Assembly (NCBI RefSeq): GCF_051020975.1
Contig: NC_135043.1
Location: 10,974,001-11,038,000, forward strand
DNA: 64,000 bases
DNA from: Osmia lignaria lignaria
Lineage: Eukaryota; Arthropoda; Insecta; Hymenoptera; Megachilidae
Reading direction: 5' to 3'
In this document: piece after piece, positions 13,331 to 26,159 of the stretch
Numbering within the stretch: the stretch's first letter is position 1
How the letters are laid out: each line of letters opens with the position of its first letter
Translations under genes and position numbers: made by a program
The notes under the pieces: model-generated
Seen by the model: the letters and a program-made list of their open reading frames with translations, nothing else
Told to the model about the DNA's origin: nothing
Databases searched by the model: none

Positions 13331-14138
13331 CATGTCTCATGGCGTCACGATCTGCCAATCAAATGCCCACGATTTCCGCTCAAGCCTGGGCAATCATATA
13401 GGATCCCAAAGTAAAATTAACTTGCGCGCGATACTGGAATTAACTCTCACCAAGAAATATATAAACAAAAACATGAAGTTTTTGCTCGATGATAAATTGT
13501 ACATACTGTCACTGATTATGCTCTGTTTATCAGCATTGTCGTAGCCAGTAAACGTTGTTTAAATTTGGACATTTTGTAAATACGTATTTAGATTTCGAAA
13601 TGTATTATAATGAATTTTTATCGATTTCATCGTATTATTGAATTCTTATTACATCAGATAATTAGATTTTGTAATGATGATGATTGTTTTGTAGGTATAT
13701 AACATCGTAAACAATTATTACCCTCGAATACATGGCTACATTTTATTAAAAATTTTTCCTTTTTTTGCATAACATATTTAAGATTATTTCTGCTTACTTA
13801 CAAACAGTAATATGTAATGTTTTTATATTTTTATATAAATTTTTAATATCATGAATACAGTTATTTGAATATTTTTATAATATACATTATCAATATACAA
13901 AGATTAAATACATATATACTTTTAAAACATTATCAAATAAAGTATATTTTAAGGATTACAAATATAAGTACAATGCGTGTATTTTTGGAAAAGCAATTTA
14001 ATGCACCATCACAATTTGAAAAATAAATTTTTTAAATGAACAATTATTAATATGCTGCTAGAAAATAAATAAAATTAAATAAATTGATGAAAATGGAGTT
14101 TCTGTGTTTTATATACAAAAAAAGTAGTTCTTATATAA
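13331..14138. other. Intergenic, PP2C promoter to WARS 3' end
   Basis: AT-rich DNA between the inferred PP2C promoter and the stop codon of the tryptophanyl-tRNA synthetase. No gene, RNA or repeat is recognised. The right part is presumably WARS 3' UTR. Confidence 0.6.
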
Positions 14139-15605
14139 CTACTTTGTTACAAAACCAAGATCTCTAGGAATCATGTATTGTTTAACTGTTTCATCAGTTA
14201 ATTTATTTCTAGTTTCTTGATGTGCAGCAACCAAAGGTTGTAGGATATTAATTAATTCTTTTTTAAGTTCTCCTGTTAAAATTTTTCCACTAGTATAGCC
14301 CTGAAAAATAGAGTTATTGTATTGTATTCACGTACGTTCATTACAGATATTTGTACATCATATAAATATATTTTGGAAAACACCTTTATTTTCATTTGAA
14401 CTTACTTTCCTAAGTTGCTCTAATTTTTCATCGTCTTCTAGAAAAAATCTTAACCATTGATACGCTATATCAACATCACAGTTACCTCCTAATTGTCTAT
14501 GCTCTTCAACAGTAGCTTGTCCTCCTGAGAATGCGTGTTTGTTAACTTTATTTTTTATTTGTTTAGCAGTGTCTGTCAAGAATATTGCACTATTAGTATC
14601 ACTAGCAGACATTTTTGTTTTAGAGCCTTGTAATGCTGGGAAAAATACAGAATGTAACAGAGCTGGTTTGGGATAACCAATTTTTGGTGTGACATCTCTT
14701 GTCATTCTGAAGTAAGGATCTTGATCTATAGCACATGGAATCAAACAATGAACCTTTGCACTTTTAAATATAAAAGGAAAAGATCCAGAAATTGCAGGAG
14801 CAGCCTGAGTAGGTGGAAATGCAATTTTTCCAATAGGATCGCTATCTCCAAATCCAAAAATACCTTTCACTTGGTTAAATGTTACACTTCTTTGGATCCT
14901 AATCATATTTTGGTAAAATGCAGGATTATTTCCAATATGTTCTAAATTCGAAAAAATGAATGTGTTTTCTGGTTTAAATCCAAGAGCAATAATGTCCTTT
15001 GCATTATTATAGGCCAACTTAATTGCATCCTCTACCTTTATATTTTTCCATATTGCTTTCTCATCATCAGTTAACTGTATAACTAATGGAACGTGAAATA
15101 CATCTTGTAACCATTTGCAAAACATGAATGGTACAAGATGCCCCAAATGCATAGAATCTGAACTGGGACCTCTACCAGTATAAAGGTAAAATGATTTTCC
15201 TTGTTCATAAAGATTTAAAATGGTGTGCATATCTCGATGAGAGAAGAATATCCCTCTTCTGAGGAAGTGATGTGGTTTTTCCCCTGTAATTTTCTCAAAC
15301 CTAGTCAATAATTCCTCATCAATTTTTGAACTTCCAAATTTTTCTATAACAAAGAAAAATTTTCTCAAACAAAAAAAAAGCGAATTTTGAGACTATAACA
15401 TACATTCAAATATATATACATATTATGTACGAAAGAGAAAAATGTTTTTTTGTGAAGAATAATCTATGTACAACTCACTAATTAATTTGTCATAGTCAAT
15501 TCCGTTCTCATTTTGACTCTCAACATCCCAAGGAGTTACAATATCTTCCTCGTCCATTCTTCCATTTATCGTCAGCGCATCAATTTCTACATTCTCCGTC
15601 GTCAT
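14139..15605 (-). CDS. Tryptophanyl-tRNA synthetase, cytosolic
   Basis: Charges tRNA(Trp) with tryptophan using ATP; class Ic synthetase, 408 aa. Exons 15605-15479, 15343-14406 and 14300-14139 join in phase. The class I HIGH box appears as HLGH at 108-111 (in TGRGPSSDSMHLGH) and the KMSKS loop as KMSAS at 286-290. Both have the eukaryotic-cytosolic form, as do CAIDQDPYFRMTRD and KVNKHAFSGG. The anticodon-binding C-terminal region ends DLGFVTK. The first 42 residues are acidic with no WHEP domain, unlike full-length vertebrate WARS1. The start at 15605 is the only in-frame ATG of the first exon. Gene neighbours on the same strand are separated by normal intergenic gaps. Confidence 0.96.
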
Positions 15606-16149
15606 ATTTCTTTATTTTCTATTTCCTTCTGATTTTTTAAATACAATTAAACAAGGATACGCATGAAAAATATGTCAGTGTATGTCATATGCTATGCAGG
15701 TTCTATTACAAAGTTTTCGAGGTTATGTCGTTCTGTAATCTTGACACGGTAGTATCTCTGCGCACGCATTTGTACGGTCAAGGTAAGAAGAAATTATAAT
15801 AATCCTATCTTTTCTATCATATACTATGACAATTGTAATTGCAATGTTTGATGATCTTCTACGTTTGACGACTAATACGATTTTTGTATTATATCAATAA
15901 CTGTCAAATTAGTGACCGATAGAATATTTTCTTCTAATATGTTTCTGACACATTTCTATGAAACTGTTTATTATTGCATAAAAATCCGTCGGAATGTCAG
16001 TTGATGTAGCAATCATTACATGTAAATTAGCTATAATCCTCTAGAAAATTCGCCTTTAGGTTTATTGCACATGGCATGTGTCTACGTTTACATGTATATG
16101 TATATTTGTAATAAAAAAATTACATGAAATATAACAGCTTAAAAAATTA
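15606..16149. other. Intergenic: WARS promoter and PRMT6-like 3' UTR
   Basis: About 540 bases containing the presumed WARS promoter at the left, with a small CG-rich patch near 15750-15785 (GCGCACGC), and the 3' end of the PRMT6-like gene at the right. No coding signal is seen. Confidence 0.55.
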
Positions 16150-17416
16150 TCACTTCTTTTCTAAATCTTCATCACCAGATCCATTATGTTCTTCTTCTAT
16201 ATATGTTTTCATAACAATGCATTTTGTCATGTGACAAGAACAAGGAACTTCATGTTCAACTTCAAATGAATCCAAAAGTAACAATTCTATGTTATATTGC
16301 CTAGGATTAGTATTGCTTTTAGTTAGCTCTAATTTAAATGCAATAGGTTCATCCTTTGTTACTTCTATATCTGTAGGTAATACAATAGCAGTTTGTTTCC
16401 AGTGAGTAGCTTTATAAAAAGGGCTTGTAGATAATTCTGATCCATCTGGAAATTCAACATCAAACCAAATACAAATCCCTTGATATCTTCCATCTTTGTT
16501 ACAGACAGAAACGTATTCTTCTCCCCCAAGTTGATCTAACTCTTCCAAACTGATGCATTGTAGATCCAACCAGGCCAACAATTTACCTCCAGCTAAAAGA
16601 TCTTTTTCATTTACAAGTAGTATCTCAGGTTTCATTGATCTTGTTTTCCTGTATTCTTCTCCAATACATCTATAATACAAAAAGACTTTAAATATTGTAC
16701 TAATGAAATTTTCAGTTTTCTTCACTAAAATATTGATTATTACTTCATACTGACTCCATAAACGTTGTTCCAAAATTCGTACATGGATGGTAATTGACAT
16801 GGTGATGCATATAATTTAGCAACGCACGGAAACAACGTGCCATTTTCTTTTAAAAAATTATTCCTAGCAAAAAGAACAGAATTCAACATTCCTTCATGCA
16901 CAAGATAAAATCCCATCCATTCCGAAATTATTACATCCACTTTTTCTATATCATTTGGATCAATATCTTCTACCTTGCTATGGATTAGTGTAATGGTATT
17001 ATTTAATTTGTTTTCTATTATAACTTGCTCAGTAAGTTTTATTAAATCACTTGCTTCTACTGCATAAACCTTTTTTGCACCTGCTTGTGCACAAAATATT
17101 GATAATATTCCTGAAATTAAAGTTACCAATCCAATAAAATTCACGTAATTTTTAGTCCGTTAAAGTTAATTACAAAACCATACCTGTCCCTGTACCAACA
17201 TCCATAACAACTTTATTAATGAACATGTGTTTGCTATTCATTATTGCATTTTTATAAGCAAGAGTTCTGGTTTCATCTCTTAACATTAATTGATGTACCT
17301 ATAAATTCCAATTAAAAATATTACATCTTTTCTTTGAATCTATGTAATCAAACAAGTACTATATTACTTACATCAAGTTCTTCATAACTTTTAAAATATT
17401 GATTCATGCTTTCCAT
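16150..17416 (-). CDS. Protein arginine methyltransferase, PRMT6-like
   Basis: Type I-like arginine methyltransferase of 348 aa; transfers methyl groups from S-adenosylmethionine to protein arginines. Exons 17416-17372, 17298-17184, 17110-16744 and 16669-16150. Motif I is VMDVGTGTGILS at about 46-57. The double-E loop SEWMGFYLVHE is at about 116-126 with both glutamates, and the THW loop THWKQ at 264-268. ILSIFCAQAGAKKVYAVEAS and the IWFDVEFP...STSPFYKATHWKQ block resemble human PRMT6 more than PRMT1/2/8. The N-terminus starts directly at the helix before motif I (NQYFKSYEELDVHQLM), so there is no SH3 or zinc-finger extension. It ends in an acidic tail. An in-frame TGA upstream of the ATG supports this start. 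Close tandem neighbour of the RAD52-like gene (335 bases between them). Confidence 0.88.
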
Positions 17417-17751
17417 TTTTTGTTGTTGTTCTAACAATATCAAACAGTTTTTAATTCAATATTAAAAAACTTGATTTATATTCTAATATTTTATAGAAAT
17501 CAACCTATAATTACTAAAATAAAATAATACTTTCAAATAAATTGTGATCGATACATTCAAATGTGTTTCAAGGAATTCATAACCTTAATTTTTAACCCAA
17601 AAGACAAGAGTAACATTTTAAACATAAATTTCCATGTAAATAAATGTATATTGTTTTTATATAAATACATGATTATAATTATAGTAATATTTAACAATTA
17701 GAATACATTAATGTTTATATAGTTTATATTTGTATCACCTTGATTCAATGA

Positions 17752-18889
17752 TTAATACTTAGGATTAAGTGTCCTGTTTTCATTAAACTTCTGCTGTTCT
17801 TTTTCCTTCATAAGTCTTTTGTACTCAGCTTGCTTCTCAATTTGTCTTCGTTTTCTTTCTAACCGTAGCAATTCTTCTTCGGATATTACTAAAATTAATT
17901 ATATTCAATTTAATATCAACCATTATTACTGCATCTATAACTAGATCTATTACCCGCTGTTTGATCTTGTTTTTTCTGTTCTTGTTCCTTTTGGTAATTT
18001 GTGTCATTAGATTGGAATTGACCTTTTATACTATTTGTAATTTTTACAGGTATGGACTGTGCTTTCTGTTCAGTAGAACTTTTTAATCTTGAAAATGTTT
18101 GGATCATTGTTTGTCCTTTTTGTTCGACAGGACTTTTTGATCTTGTTACTGATTGCTTTTCTTGATCATTTTCAATTTTAGGCTTACAATTATTTTCTAG
18201 AAAGTACATAATAAACACATTATATTGTTAAGGTTTTATAAATAACAAATTCTGTAAACATTTTATTTACCTTTATGTTCTCCATTCTTATTGCTTATAA
18301 GTGGAGTTGACTGAGCACACGGTTTAAATGTTTCAATCCTCTCTTCTGGACTTATCCTACTTTTCAAATCTTCTTTTTGGATATTACAAAAATTTGTTAT
18401 CTTTTTGAATAGCTTTTCTATCTCGTGCGCTAGGTCATTACCAAAACATGACAATACTTTTTTAAAGGCATCCGTGACAGAACCCTAAATGCAATATTTG
18501 AAAAACTATTGTTTATAATATACAGAAATATAATATAGTGAAATACTTTAAACATACAATTCGAGCAGAATATATTGATGACCCTTTAATATCACCTTCT
18601 GCATAACAATATCCCATATCTTCATGAAATGTTCCATCATTTAACTGGATTTTAATAAATGTGACACATCCACAAATATATTTACCCATAAAAGATTCAA
18701 CAAAATCTGAAATAATTAAGAAAATTTAATAACATTAAGAAAAGATGAATAAAAATAAGAATATATACCAATTGACTGATTAGTAACAGTATGATTCCAT
18801 TTTCCTTCTCCAAATTTTTGATTTGCTAGTGATATTAATTCATTGTTTAATGTTAATGCTTCTTTTATGTCAAAATTCCGAGAAAACAT
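17752..18889 (-). CDS. Short RAD52-like protein
   Basis: 287 aa from exons 18889-18769, 18706-18558, 18484-18271, 18196-17954 and 17888-17752. Residues about 15-110 match the RAD52 DNA-annealing core: LANQKFGEGKWNHTVTNQ parallels LANEMFGYNGW-type sequence of human RAD52, then FVES..GKYICGCVTFIKIQL, NDGTFHEDMGYCYAEG (family DGSYHEDVGYG), and VTDAFKKVLSCFGNDL (family AVTDGLKRALRSFGN). RAD52 anneals single strands in homologous recombination. The protein begins about 45 residues later than human RAD52. My hand alignment puts Glu where human has the DNA-binding Arg55. The C-terminal half is Lys/Gln/Glu-rich with repeated KS.. and EQK elements and a helical end; I recognise no RAD51- or RPA-binding motif. 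Frame is open upstream of the chosen ATG to a splice acceptor at 18928, but the upstream exon candidate (ATG near 19051) joins out of frame, so the true N-terminus is uncertain. Confidence 0.8.
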
Positions 18890-21355
18890 AGTAACCGTCG
18901 TACTCTGTTTTACATTTGTTGATGGCTGAAAAGATTAACCTTGGTTGTAAATTACACTTGATTTAATAAGTTAGACTCACCAAACTTTCTTATTCGTAAA
19001 ATATTTACAATTTTAATACAAGAAGGATAATTAGTTGCATTGCTCATAGTTCTACCTAACCGTTTGAACAAATTTTGAATTTTAGACGTCAAAAAGGTAA
19101 AACTGGGTAAAACAGACCACAAATTTAGTTCCTCGGTTTTTCAGTAGGGCGCAGTTCGTTCGTTTTCTGCGCTCGACCACGCGCTCATTCGCAGCTCGTA
19201 TACGTGAATATGTGTAATTATTATATTAAATTGTGTATTAGATATCAAAAATACAAAAAACAGAAAACAAAGTTGAAGAGAAGACCGGAGTCGTGATTTC
19301 TGACATCATTTCCACATTGTCTTCAGAAATGCGTAAGCTGAAAATTGATACCCTATTTTGTCGATATAGATACGAATTAAAATAACGTATTTTTCATTTA
19401 TTCTGCTTTTATAATGATAATTTATTAAAAACCATTAATATCTTATGTATTTTTCTATCTTTTTTCTTATATTTCGGTGCTTTAAAGTGAAAAAAGTAAT
19501 CTTGATCATATTTCAATATGGCGTTGATAATTTTCAACGAATCTTTCCATGCTTTTAATGTTAAAGTTTCAAAGCAATTCGAAGTTTCTACCAATGCCTG
19601 TGATTGGTCATTCCATTATGGCGTCCTTCTATTTGGACCAATCAGATTCATCGTTAAAGGGTGCGTTGCGCGGAGTGTGGTGGAGTGCAACAGTCCTCTT
19701 CGAAGCTTCGTCTGTTTGGCACGTGTCTGCAACAGGTAAGATTAAATTATCTTCAAATATTAAATTAAATTGCCGATCGGGTGTTAAAAGTACAAAAAAC
19801 AGAAAAAGCCATCGAAGAGAAGTCTAGATTCTTGATCTTTGATATTAATTCGGCATTTTCTTCAAAAATACAAGAGTTGAAAATTTGTGCTCTTGCCGCG
19901 ATTGTACAATGAGGTTGGAACAGCAGAATTTGAATTACTTTCCCTTTTATATCGTTAATTTCCTAACCAATATTGAACGTTTTTAATATTCTTTCACACA
20001 ATTTACTGTTTGATATTTAATAACGTTTTTTCTTGAGCATCGTAATACATATGTATAGATAAGTAGATAGGTAGGTAGTGAATAAAAATAATGCTCCTTT
20101 TGTTGTTCGTTTGCACAACAGTCAAAAACGTTTTGCAAATGTACATCAAGAGGATGATGGTATTGAATAAAAATAAAAAAATGCATAAATGGAGGGTGGA
20201 TGGGATGAGGTAGGGCGGGTCTCCACCCGCAGCAACCTCCCCGTGGTGAGACCTGGGAAATCGTTATTATTTGATGACTAATTAATAACTGTATCATTAT
20301 TTCTATGGTATATTTATTAATTATGCAGCAAATAATACGAGCGAATTGGCTGCGAAAATGCTTTTTTTCTATTTAATCGCTGTTATATTTTTTTCAGGAA
20401 CTATGTCTTTAAGATTCTGAAGTGTACCACATTACAAATACAATTTTACGGAAAGAAAATTAATAATGATGAATGCATGGCCAGTATTGTTTAATTATAT
20501 GTATACTTATACATATAGCATACATGTGTCATTTAGGTATTTGCGAAAGGTAACGTAGTAAAAGCATGCCGTTAGTTGGATGCAATAATTCAGGTGGAGC
20601 TTAAATCAGTTTCTGCTCAGCTTAATTTTCGATCAAACATGGCCTGTTTTACCGATGCGGAATTCGGAGTTCGTATGAAAAGAACAATTATGCTTTCCAC
20701 CAATCAGAAGCGATCACGAAGGATCACAAATCACTGTGAAAAATCATGAGTGATTTATAAACTGCAATTCACGCCATCTGTAATTAACTAAACTTTACGC
20801 TTTTACTGTAATATAATACATAAATAGGTATAATATGCAGATTTCAAATAATGATTATATAAAATTTCTGCAACATAACAATGTCATAAGAGAAAATATT
20901 GCAATCAATTGCAATACATTATATAGTAGTAATGTTTAATAGACTACAATTAAATAGTATAAGGATTTTATGAATAAATATAAACAAAGTTGTCTTCTCT
21001 TTCTTTATGATATTAACTTTTTAAATTTCATAGAATTTAATTGAATAATGTTCCATTTCAAAGTTAGTTTAATTTAGTTTAGTATATTGTTCTCTCTGGT
21101 CCACTTTCAAAAGATGATAGATTTTTAAATCAAGATTTTGAAACAAGTCTTTAATACTTATTTTAAATATAGAGTATCCTATCTTTGAAACGTATAATAT
21201 AAGTTACACCACCACTATCTTGCAAGGAAGGCACACGCTTTTCTCGCGCAGTATGGCTCGCTCGATTCCAGTCGTGATCCGTTCGACCACGTTAATTCGT
21301 AGAGGTTTTCTTTCGTTTACGAACCAAATCGTGCGCAAATAATCCAGAATTCATC
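18890..21355. other. Head-to-head intergenic region with CCAAT-box and CG-rich promoter patches
   Basis: Separates the RAD52-like gene (-) and eIF3j (+). A minus-strand leader exon with donor G|GTGAGTC near 18980 probably belongs to the RAD52-like gene. CG-rich patches lie at about 19145-19200, 19660-19735 (ending in a plausible donor CAG|GTAAGA at 19736) and 21225-21355. CCAAT-type motifs occur at 19602-19608 (inverted), 19638-19645 and 20700-20707. A diverged duplication (separate entry) and a GC-rich hairpin at 20217-20232 (GCGGGT/ACCCGC) are present. Open frames of 60-100 codons here show no domain or splice support. Confidence 0.5.
19228..19888 (+). repeat. Diverged direct duplication (two copies of about 130 bp)
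   Basis: Sequence at about 19228-19345 and about 19760-19886 aligns over most of its length with roughly two thirds identity by eye. Anchors are TACAAAAAACAGAAAA (19253-19268 and 19791-19806), GAAGAGAAG, CTTCA.AAAT and GTTGAAAATT-like segments in the same order. Each copy follows a CG-rich, promoter-like patch, so an old tandem duplication of a promoter/first-exon segment is likely. Confidence 0.55.
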
Positions 21356-24300
21356 ATGGATGACGAATGGGGTACGCTGAAATAAATTGACAAACATCTT
21401 AATTACAGTATCATCGCACTTGAGTTCGTGGTAACGAAATGATTTTAACCTTCAACTTTACAGATGTCGAAAACGCAGAGGCGAAATTCGACCTGGCTAT
21501 CAGATCCAACAAGTGGGAGGGTGAAGATGAAGATGAAGACGTCAAGGTTCTATCTTTATTAATTTCCTATTTTTATTTGTAATCAATATTTTAAAAATCT
21601 TGTATTATATCAATGAGATTGCAGTATGCTTAACCTTTCATGGAGTAAGTCAACACGAGACTAATAGCACGACAATTGATTACTGTTGAAGAAACTTGAA
21701 GCTTGCTATTTTATTTTAATTAAGTCAAAACTGTAGTTGAGATTGATATTAAAATTAAATTTAATGCAATGAAATTTAATTTGAAATTTATATTTATATG
21801 TATATGTATATACAATATAATGATATTTCATATATTGAAATTAAATCTTTAAACTATAGTTAGTTTAAAAGATTAAGTATTAATAAATTTTTTATTATTT
21901 ATATTTGTTAAACAATATTTTGAAGAAAGAAATTCAATTAATAGGATAGCTGGGAAGATGTCGAAGAAGAGAAGAAAGATGTAGAAAAACCCGCTGAGGT
22001 GCCTAAGGCTAAGCCAAAGCCAAGGAAAGCTTTGGCAGAAAGAATTGAAGAACGTGAGGTATATTTACAGTTTAAATATTCTTTCATGTTACTAATTTAA
22101 TATTAATAATTGAGTATTGTAATATTTAACTAAAGCATTTAGTTATCCGTTTGTTCAATGTTTATTAGATCCATTTTGTTATTAACTTTTTACATTTGAG
22201 TAGTACTTATACATATAATGTCTGATTATAAAATTAATATCTATGTTTTGTTTTTCTTCTTTTTTTAAATGTAGAAAAAAGCGAGAGCAGAAGCAGAAAG
22301 AAAAGCTAAAGAAAAGGAAGAGGCATTGACACCAGAGGAGAGGAGAGCAGAACAATTGAGACGTCAGAGGCTTCAAGAGGAAGCCGATCTACGTCTTGCT
22401 ATGGAGACTTTTGGTTTGTCCAACCTTGTTGATTTTTCTCATCGCAAGCCGCACAGAACCGAGAGGAAATGACTTCGCTAAAATTTTTTATTTATTAACT
22501 CTTTGCGCTCCTATTTTTTATTCAATATCACCTTCAGAAAATTATGTAACTAATTTAGTTAACATTTTATTAGACAAAGAGATACTACCTTTGAAAGTAT
22601 TAAAATTAGTATTTTACTTACAAGATATCAAAGAATATGTATTAATTTATTAATCATTGATTTTCGAAGTTTTTTTCTTAATTTTTGCAAACATAACGAT
22701 TGTCATGTTTTTCCATAAGATTAGCACGTTATTAAATTATAATAAAAAAATTAAATTACTGGAATATAAATCAAAGTACAAAATTCATTATTAATTTATT
22801 CCAATCTTATTTAATTATAATTATTTGTAGTATCTAAATTTTTAATTTAATTGATATTTTATTTAAGTTTTAGTTATGTGAAATTATTGAAGTTTTAAAC
22901 TTTTTTAATTTTATGTTTTTAAAGTCGTTTTTATTCTTTTATACAATTATGATTTAAAAGGAAACAAGGATCTGAAAGTTGTATTTATTTAAAAAACTAT
23001 AATTGGATTGCAAAGGGTTGATTTATTATTTATGCCTTAAAACAAGTTTTTAATGGCTTAATTATTTTTTAAAGCATTGTCTTTCATAAATTAAAATAAA
23101 ATCTAATCATAAGTATTGGGTACCATTAGTGTAAAAATTTGAACTGGATTATTTTGTAATTTTTAAATGCATTCCAATTAAGGAAATAACTTTCTACAAT
23201 CAACATTAAATTCACAAAGAATCTTTCTCTTGATTTTAAAAAGACGACAAAATATTTTTTTATATGAATTTATATAGTTATAGCAATTCTACAAATTTTT
23301 GAATAACTTTTATACATTAAAAAGACTTCACTTCAATTTTAAATACTATTGCTATATAAATGAAAAAACGTTTAAATTTTAAAGTCATACACTGATAATT
23401 TTTTATTTGCAGTGCAATTGAAAAAAAATTGATTTTGTGTCAGGAACTGTACTAGAGATGTAAAGATGTATTTAAACAAGCTAATATTACCTTTGAGGGA
23501 AAATATAAAATTGTCATTGTGTAAAAAATAAACATTTCTCTTTCATGAAAAAACAATGCAGAAGTGTCTTATTTATCAACATTGATCTCCTGTATCGTTC
23601 CTGATAAATATTTAATTTTCATTTTAAAAATTCATATTTTGTTTAATATATTAAAGTAATGTATAATTTACTTTTGTATGCAGCATATTCAATTTCTACA
23701 TTAGACTTTTAAATTACTTGTTCATTACAATGTTAAATATTGTGAAATAGAAAAAATAGTACTACAATTTTATATATGAAATGCAAAAGCAGTAATTTAA
23801 AATGTAATTATGTATAATACTAGAATGATATAAGAAAAAAGAAATAAGTAATTAATAGTTATTGAATTTTAATGATTGAGTGAGATTGTACGTTTTCTTT
23901 CATTAAGAACTTTTGCAAGATTATCTAATCAATCAAATCTACAATCTCTAATATTCTTCTAATGAAATAAATTTATCAGTAGTTTTGATTAGCTTTTTTT
24001 TTTAATTTTAGGTGTCACAGAAGAGTCTGTGTTGAGCCTGGACACTACAGTGCCTAACACAAAAGAAGAATTTGAACAGTATGGAAGTGTACTTACACAG
24101 AAGTTAAACCAACTTGCTAAAAGTGCTGAATTTCCTCCATTTGCAGAAGAACTTATTAAATGCGTTGCTCTTAATTGTAAGTATGTTATATTCTAATAGA
24201 ATAAATTAAAAATTTAGAAAAATGTATACATAGTAATAATAGAGCGATATATAGAAATTCTTTAGCATAAAATGTAAATCTCGTTTACAGTACCCTCGAT

Positions 24301-24484
24301 GCATTTGAAGAAAGTAAAAACAATGATTGATAATTTGTTAATTGAAAAACAGAAGATTGAGAAAGGCGAGAAGGCGAAAAAGAACAAAGGCAAGGGAAAG
24401 GCAAAACTGAAAATTGAGGGGGACAATACTCTTTTGAGCGAATATGGCGACTATGTTTACGATGAATATGATGATTTCATGTAG
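21356..24484 (+). CDS. eIF3j: Translation initiation factor eIF3 subunit J
   Basis: 236 aa, loosely attached subunit of the eIF3 complex that acts near the ribosomal decoding centre during initiation and recycling. Exons 21356-21371, 21464-21546, 21945-22058, 22275-22413, 24012-24176 and 24291-24484 join in phase. The family N-terminus MDDEWDVE is followed by KWEGEDEDEDVKDSWED. A Lys/Glu-rich coiled coil (KPKPRKALAERIEERE...EERRAEQLRRQRLQEE) and the conserved LAMETFGV, SLDTTVPNTKEEFEQYG and LKKVKTMIDNLLIEKQK blocks follow. The C-terminus is acidic and tyrosine-rich (EYGDYVYDEYDDFM), as in orthologues. The first coding exon has only 16 bases. The fourth intron is 1.6 kb of AT-rich DNA with no other gene seen in it. 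Confidence 0.96.
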
Positions 24485-26159
24485 CGACCTTTTCATCCCA
24501 TATTCTTATTTCCTATTTCCTTTTCTAGTCGCCTAAATACATGCAGATGGTTATTAACATTTTTGCAAATTTTATATCATTTATTCTCTCTATTATTGAA
24601 TTCCCTGTTTATTAAATTTTGGTTTGAGGTTGTTATCTTAAATATTCTTATGTATATATATATACACATATGTATTAGAGTAATGTACATCTATGAGATG
24701 TAAAAGAATCTTATTACGAAGTGTTGTTAATGTGTTTGATATACGACTGAACAGATTTTAATATTCGATCTATTCAATTATCAGCACTTCCAAGAAATCA
24801 GTAGCTTTTTAAATGTGTCAAATTTAACCACGTTTATATTGCAATTAATGCAAGTTGTATTGATTGAAGTTCATAAGACGATGCAGTGCTAACATGATTC
24901 CAACAACGACCATCACAACGCAAGTATTGCTGAACAACTGAATAGTAAAATAACTTGCCAATTGTAGTATTTATTCTTTAAAACAAATATCATGCTCATA
25001 CCATCAATATTCGTCTATGGAAATATACATAAGCAGTTATAATTTTATATTTGCATTGTGCACATAATTTTTTTTTTTGTTTTTATATGTAATAATGTTC
25101 GAGTAATATATGTATTTCATTTTGAAAGTCGTTGTTGTACAGTATAAAGAATAACCATTGAGGCGTTTATAAGGAATTTAATGGTATTTTATTAATCTTT
25201 TTATTACATGGAATCTTTCACAAAAGATATACATAGTAAAGTGAAAAAAATAAAATAGTTGATCAAAAATTTGATTTGAATATGGACGAAATCTTCGCGC
25301 TTAAACTATTTCTCATTTTGTTTACCTTTATCGCAGTAAAACTAAGAACAACGTTTATTTTATTATAATTTCTTTTTTTTTTTTCTTTATCTTAACTATT
25401 AGTAAATATGCTCTATTATATCATATATGTATATATACACTTGCATTGTGTTAAATTTACCTTTATCATAATAAATTAATTTTTCTTAGTTTTGTTGCAA
25501 TATTTAAATGAAAATAATCATTTTTATCTTCATTGAAGTACATTATATTTTTAAATTAAGTACAATAAATTTGTTTATGTACAGCTTTTTTTGATTTACC
25601 ACAATATAACAAATTTTAATGACTGCAATTATTTTGAAAAAGAAAAAGTTTTCGGTTGTTACTAATATTGAAACTATAGTCTTTTTTTATATTGAAATTA
25701 AATAAAAATTGTTCCAATTTACAAAACTCTAAACAAACATTGAAAATTTTATTTTAATTCATAATTTTCATTTAATTCTTGTATATCACTATGTCTTTCT
25801 TTCATACTATCGTGTAACTATTTAACAGATATTAAGATAGGAGAACTATAATATATTTTATTTATGATAATAATAATTATATTTTTAGAGAGATTTATTT
25901 TGGTTATTTTCAATTAGTGTTCTGATAGAGGTGTATTTAATTAACTTACTTTTAATTTAAAAGAATTAATTTAACATGTTTATTATTTGAAATTGAAACT
26001 TTGCACTAGATTTTCAATAATCTAAAGCATTTTATATTGCAAAAACCTTTAGGACTTATAAATACAAATACATATACAATATACTAAAAGTTAACTGCAT
26101 ATTTTTCTGAAAATGCAACGTTTACAGGAATGTAGGTGAACAATTAAATAATACAACCA
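24485..26159. other. 3' UTR / intergenic region between convergent eIF3j and chitinase
   Basis: AT-rich DNA between two stop codons facing each other. No gene, RNA or repeat is recognised, apart from poly-T near 25376-25385 and TA-rich stretches. Presumably holds both 3' UTRs. Confidence 0.6.

Noticed and set aside
13203..13544. 113-codon frame on the plus strand
   Set aside because: Lies over the inferred PP2C promoter and leader exon; no motif, no splice context.
18961..19051. Upstream minus-strand ATG exon for the RAD52-like gene
   Set aside because: Its only good donor joins the next exon out of frame and hits a stop, so it was kept as an untranslated leader rather than as coding.
19518..19827. 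Two overlapping frames of 73 and 92 codons
   Set aside because: Composition of a CG-rich promoter patch; no similarity, and both cross a likely splice donor.
22396..22653. 85-codon frame after eIF3j exon 4
   Set aside because: Out-of-frame reading into the following intron; no domain.
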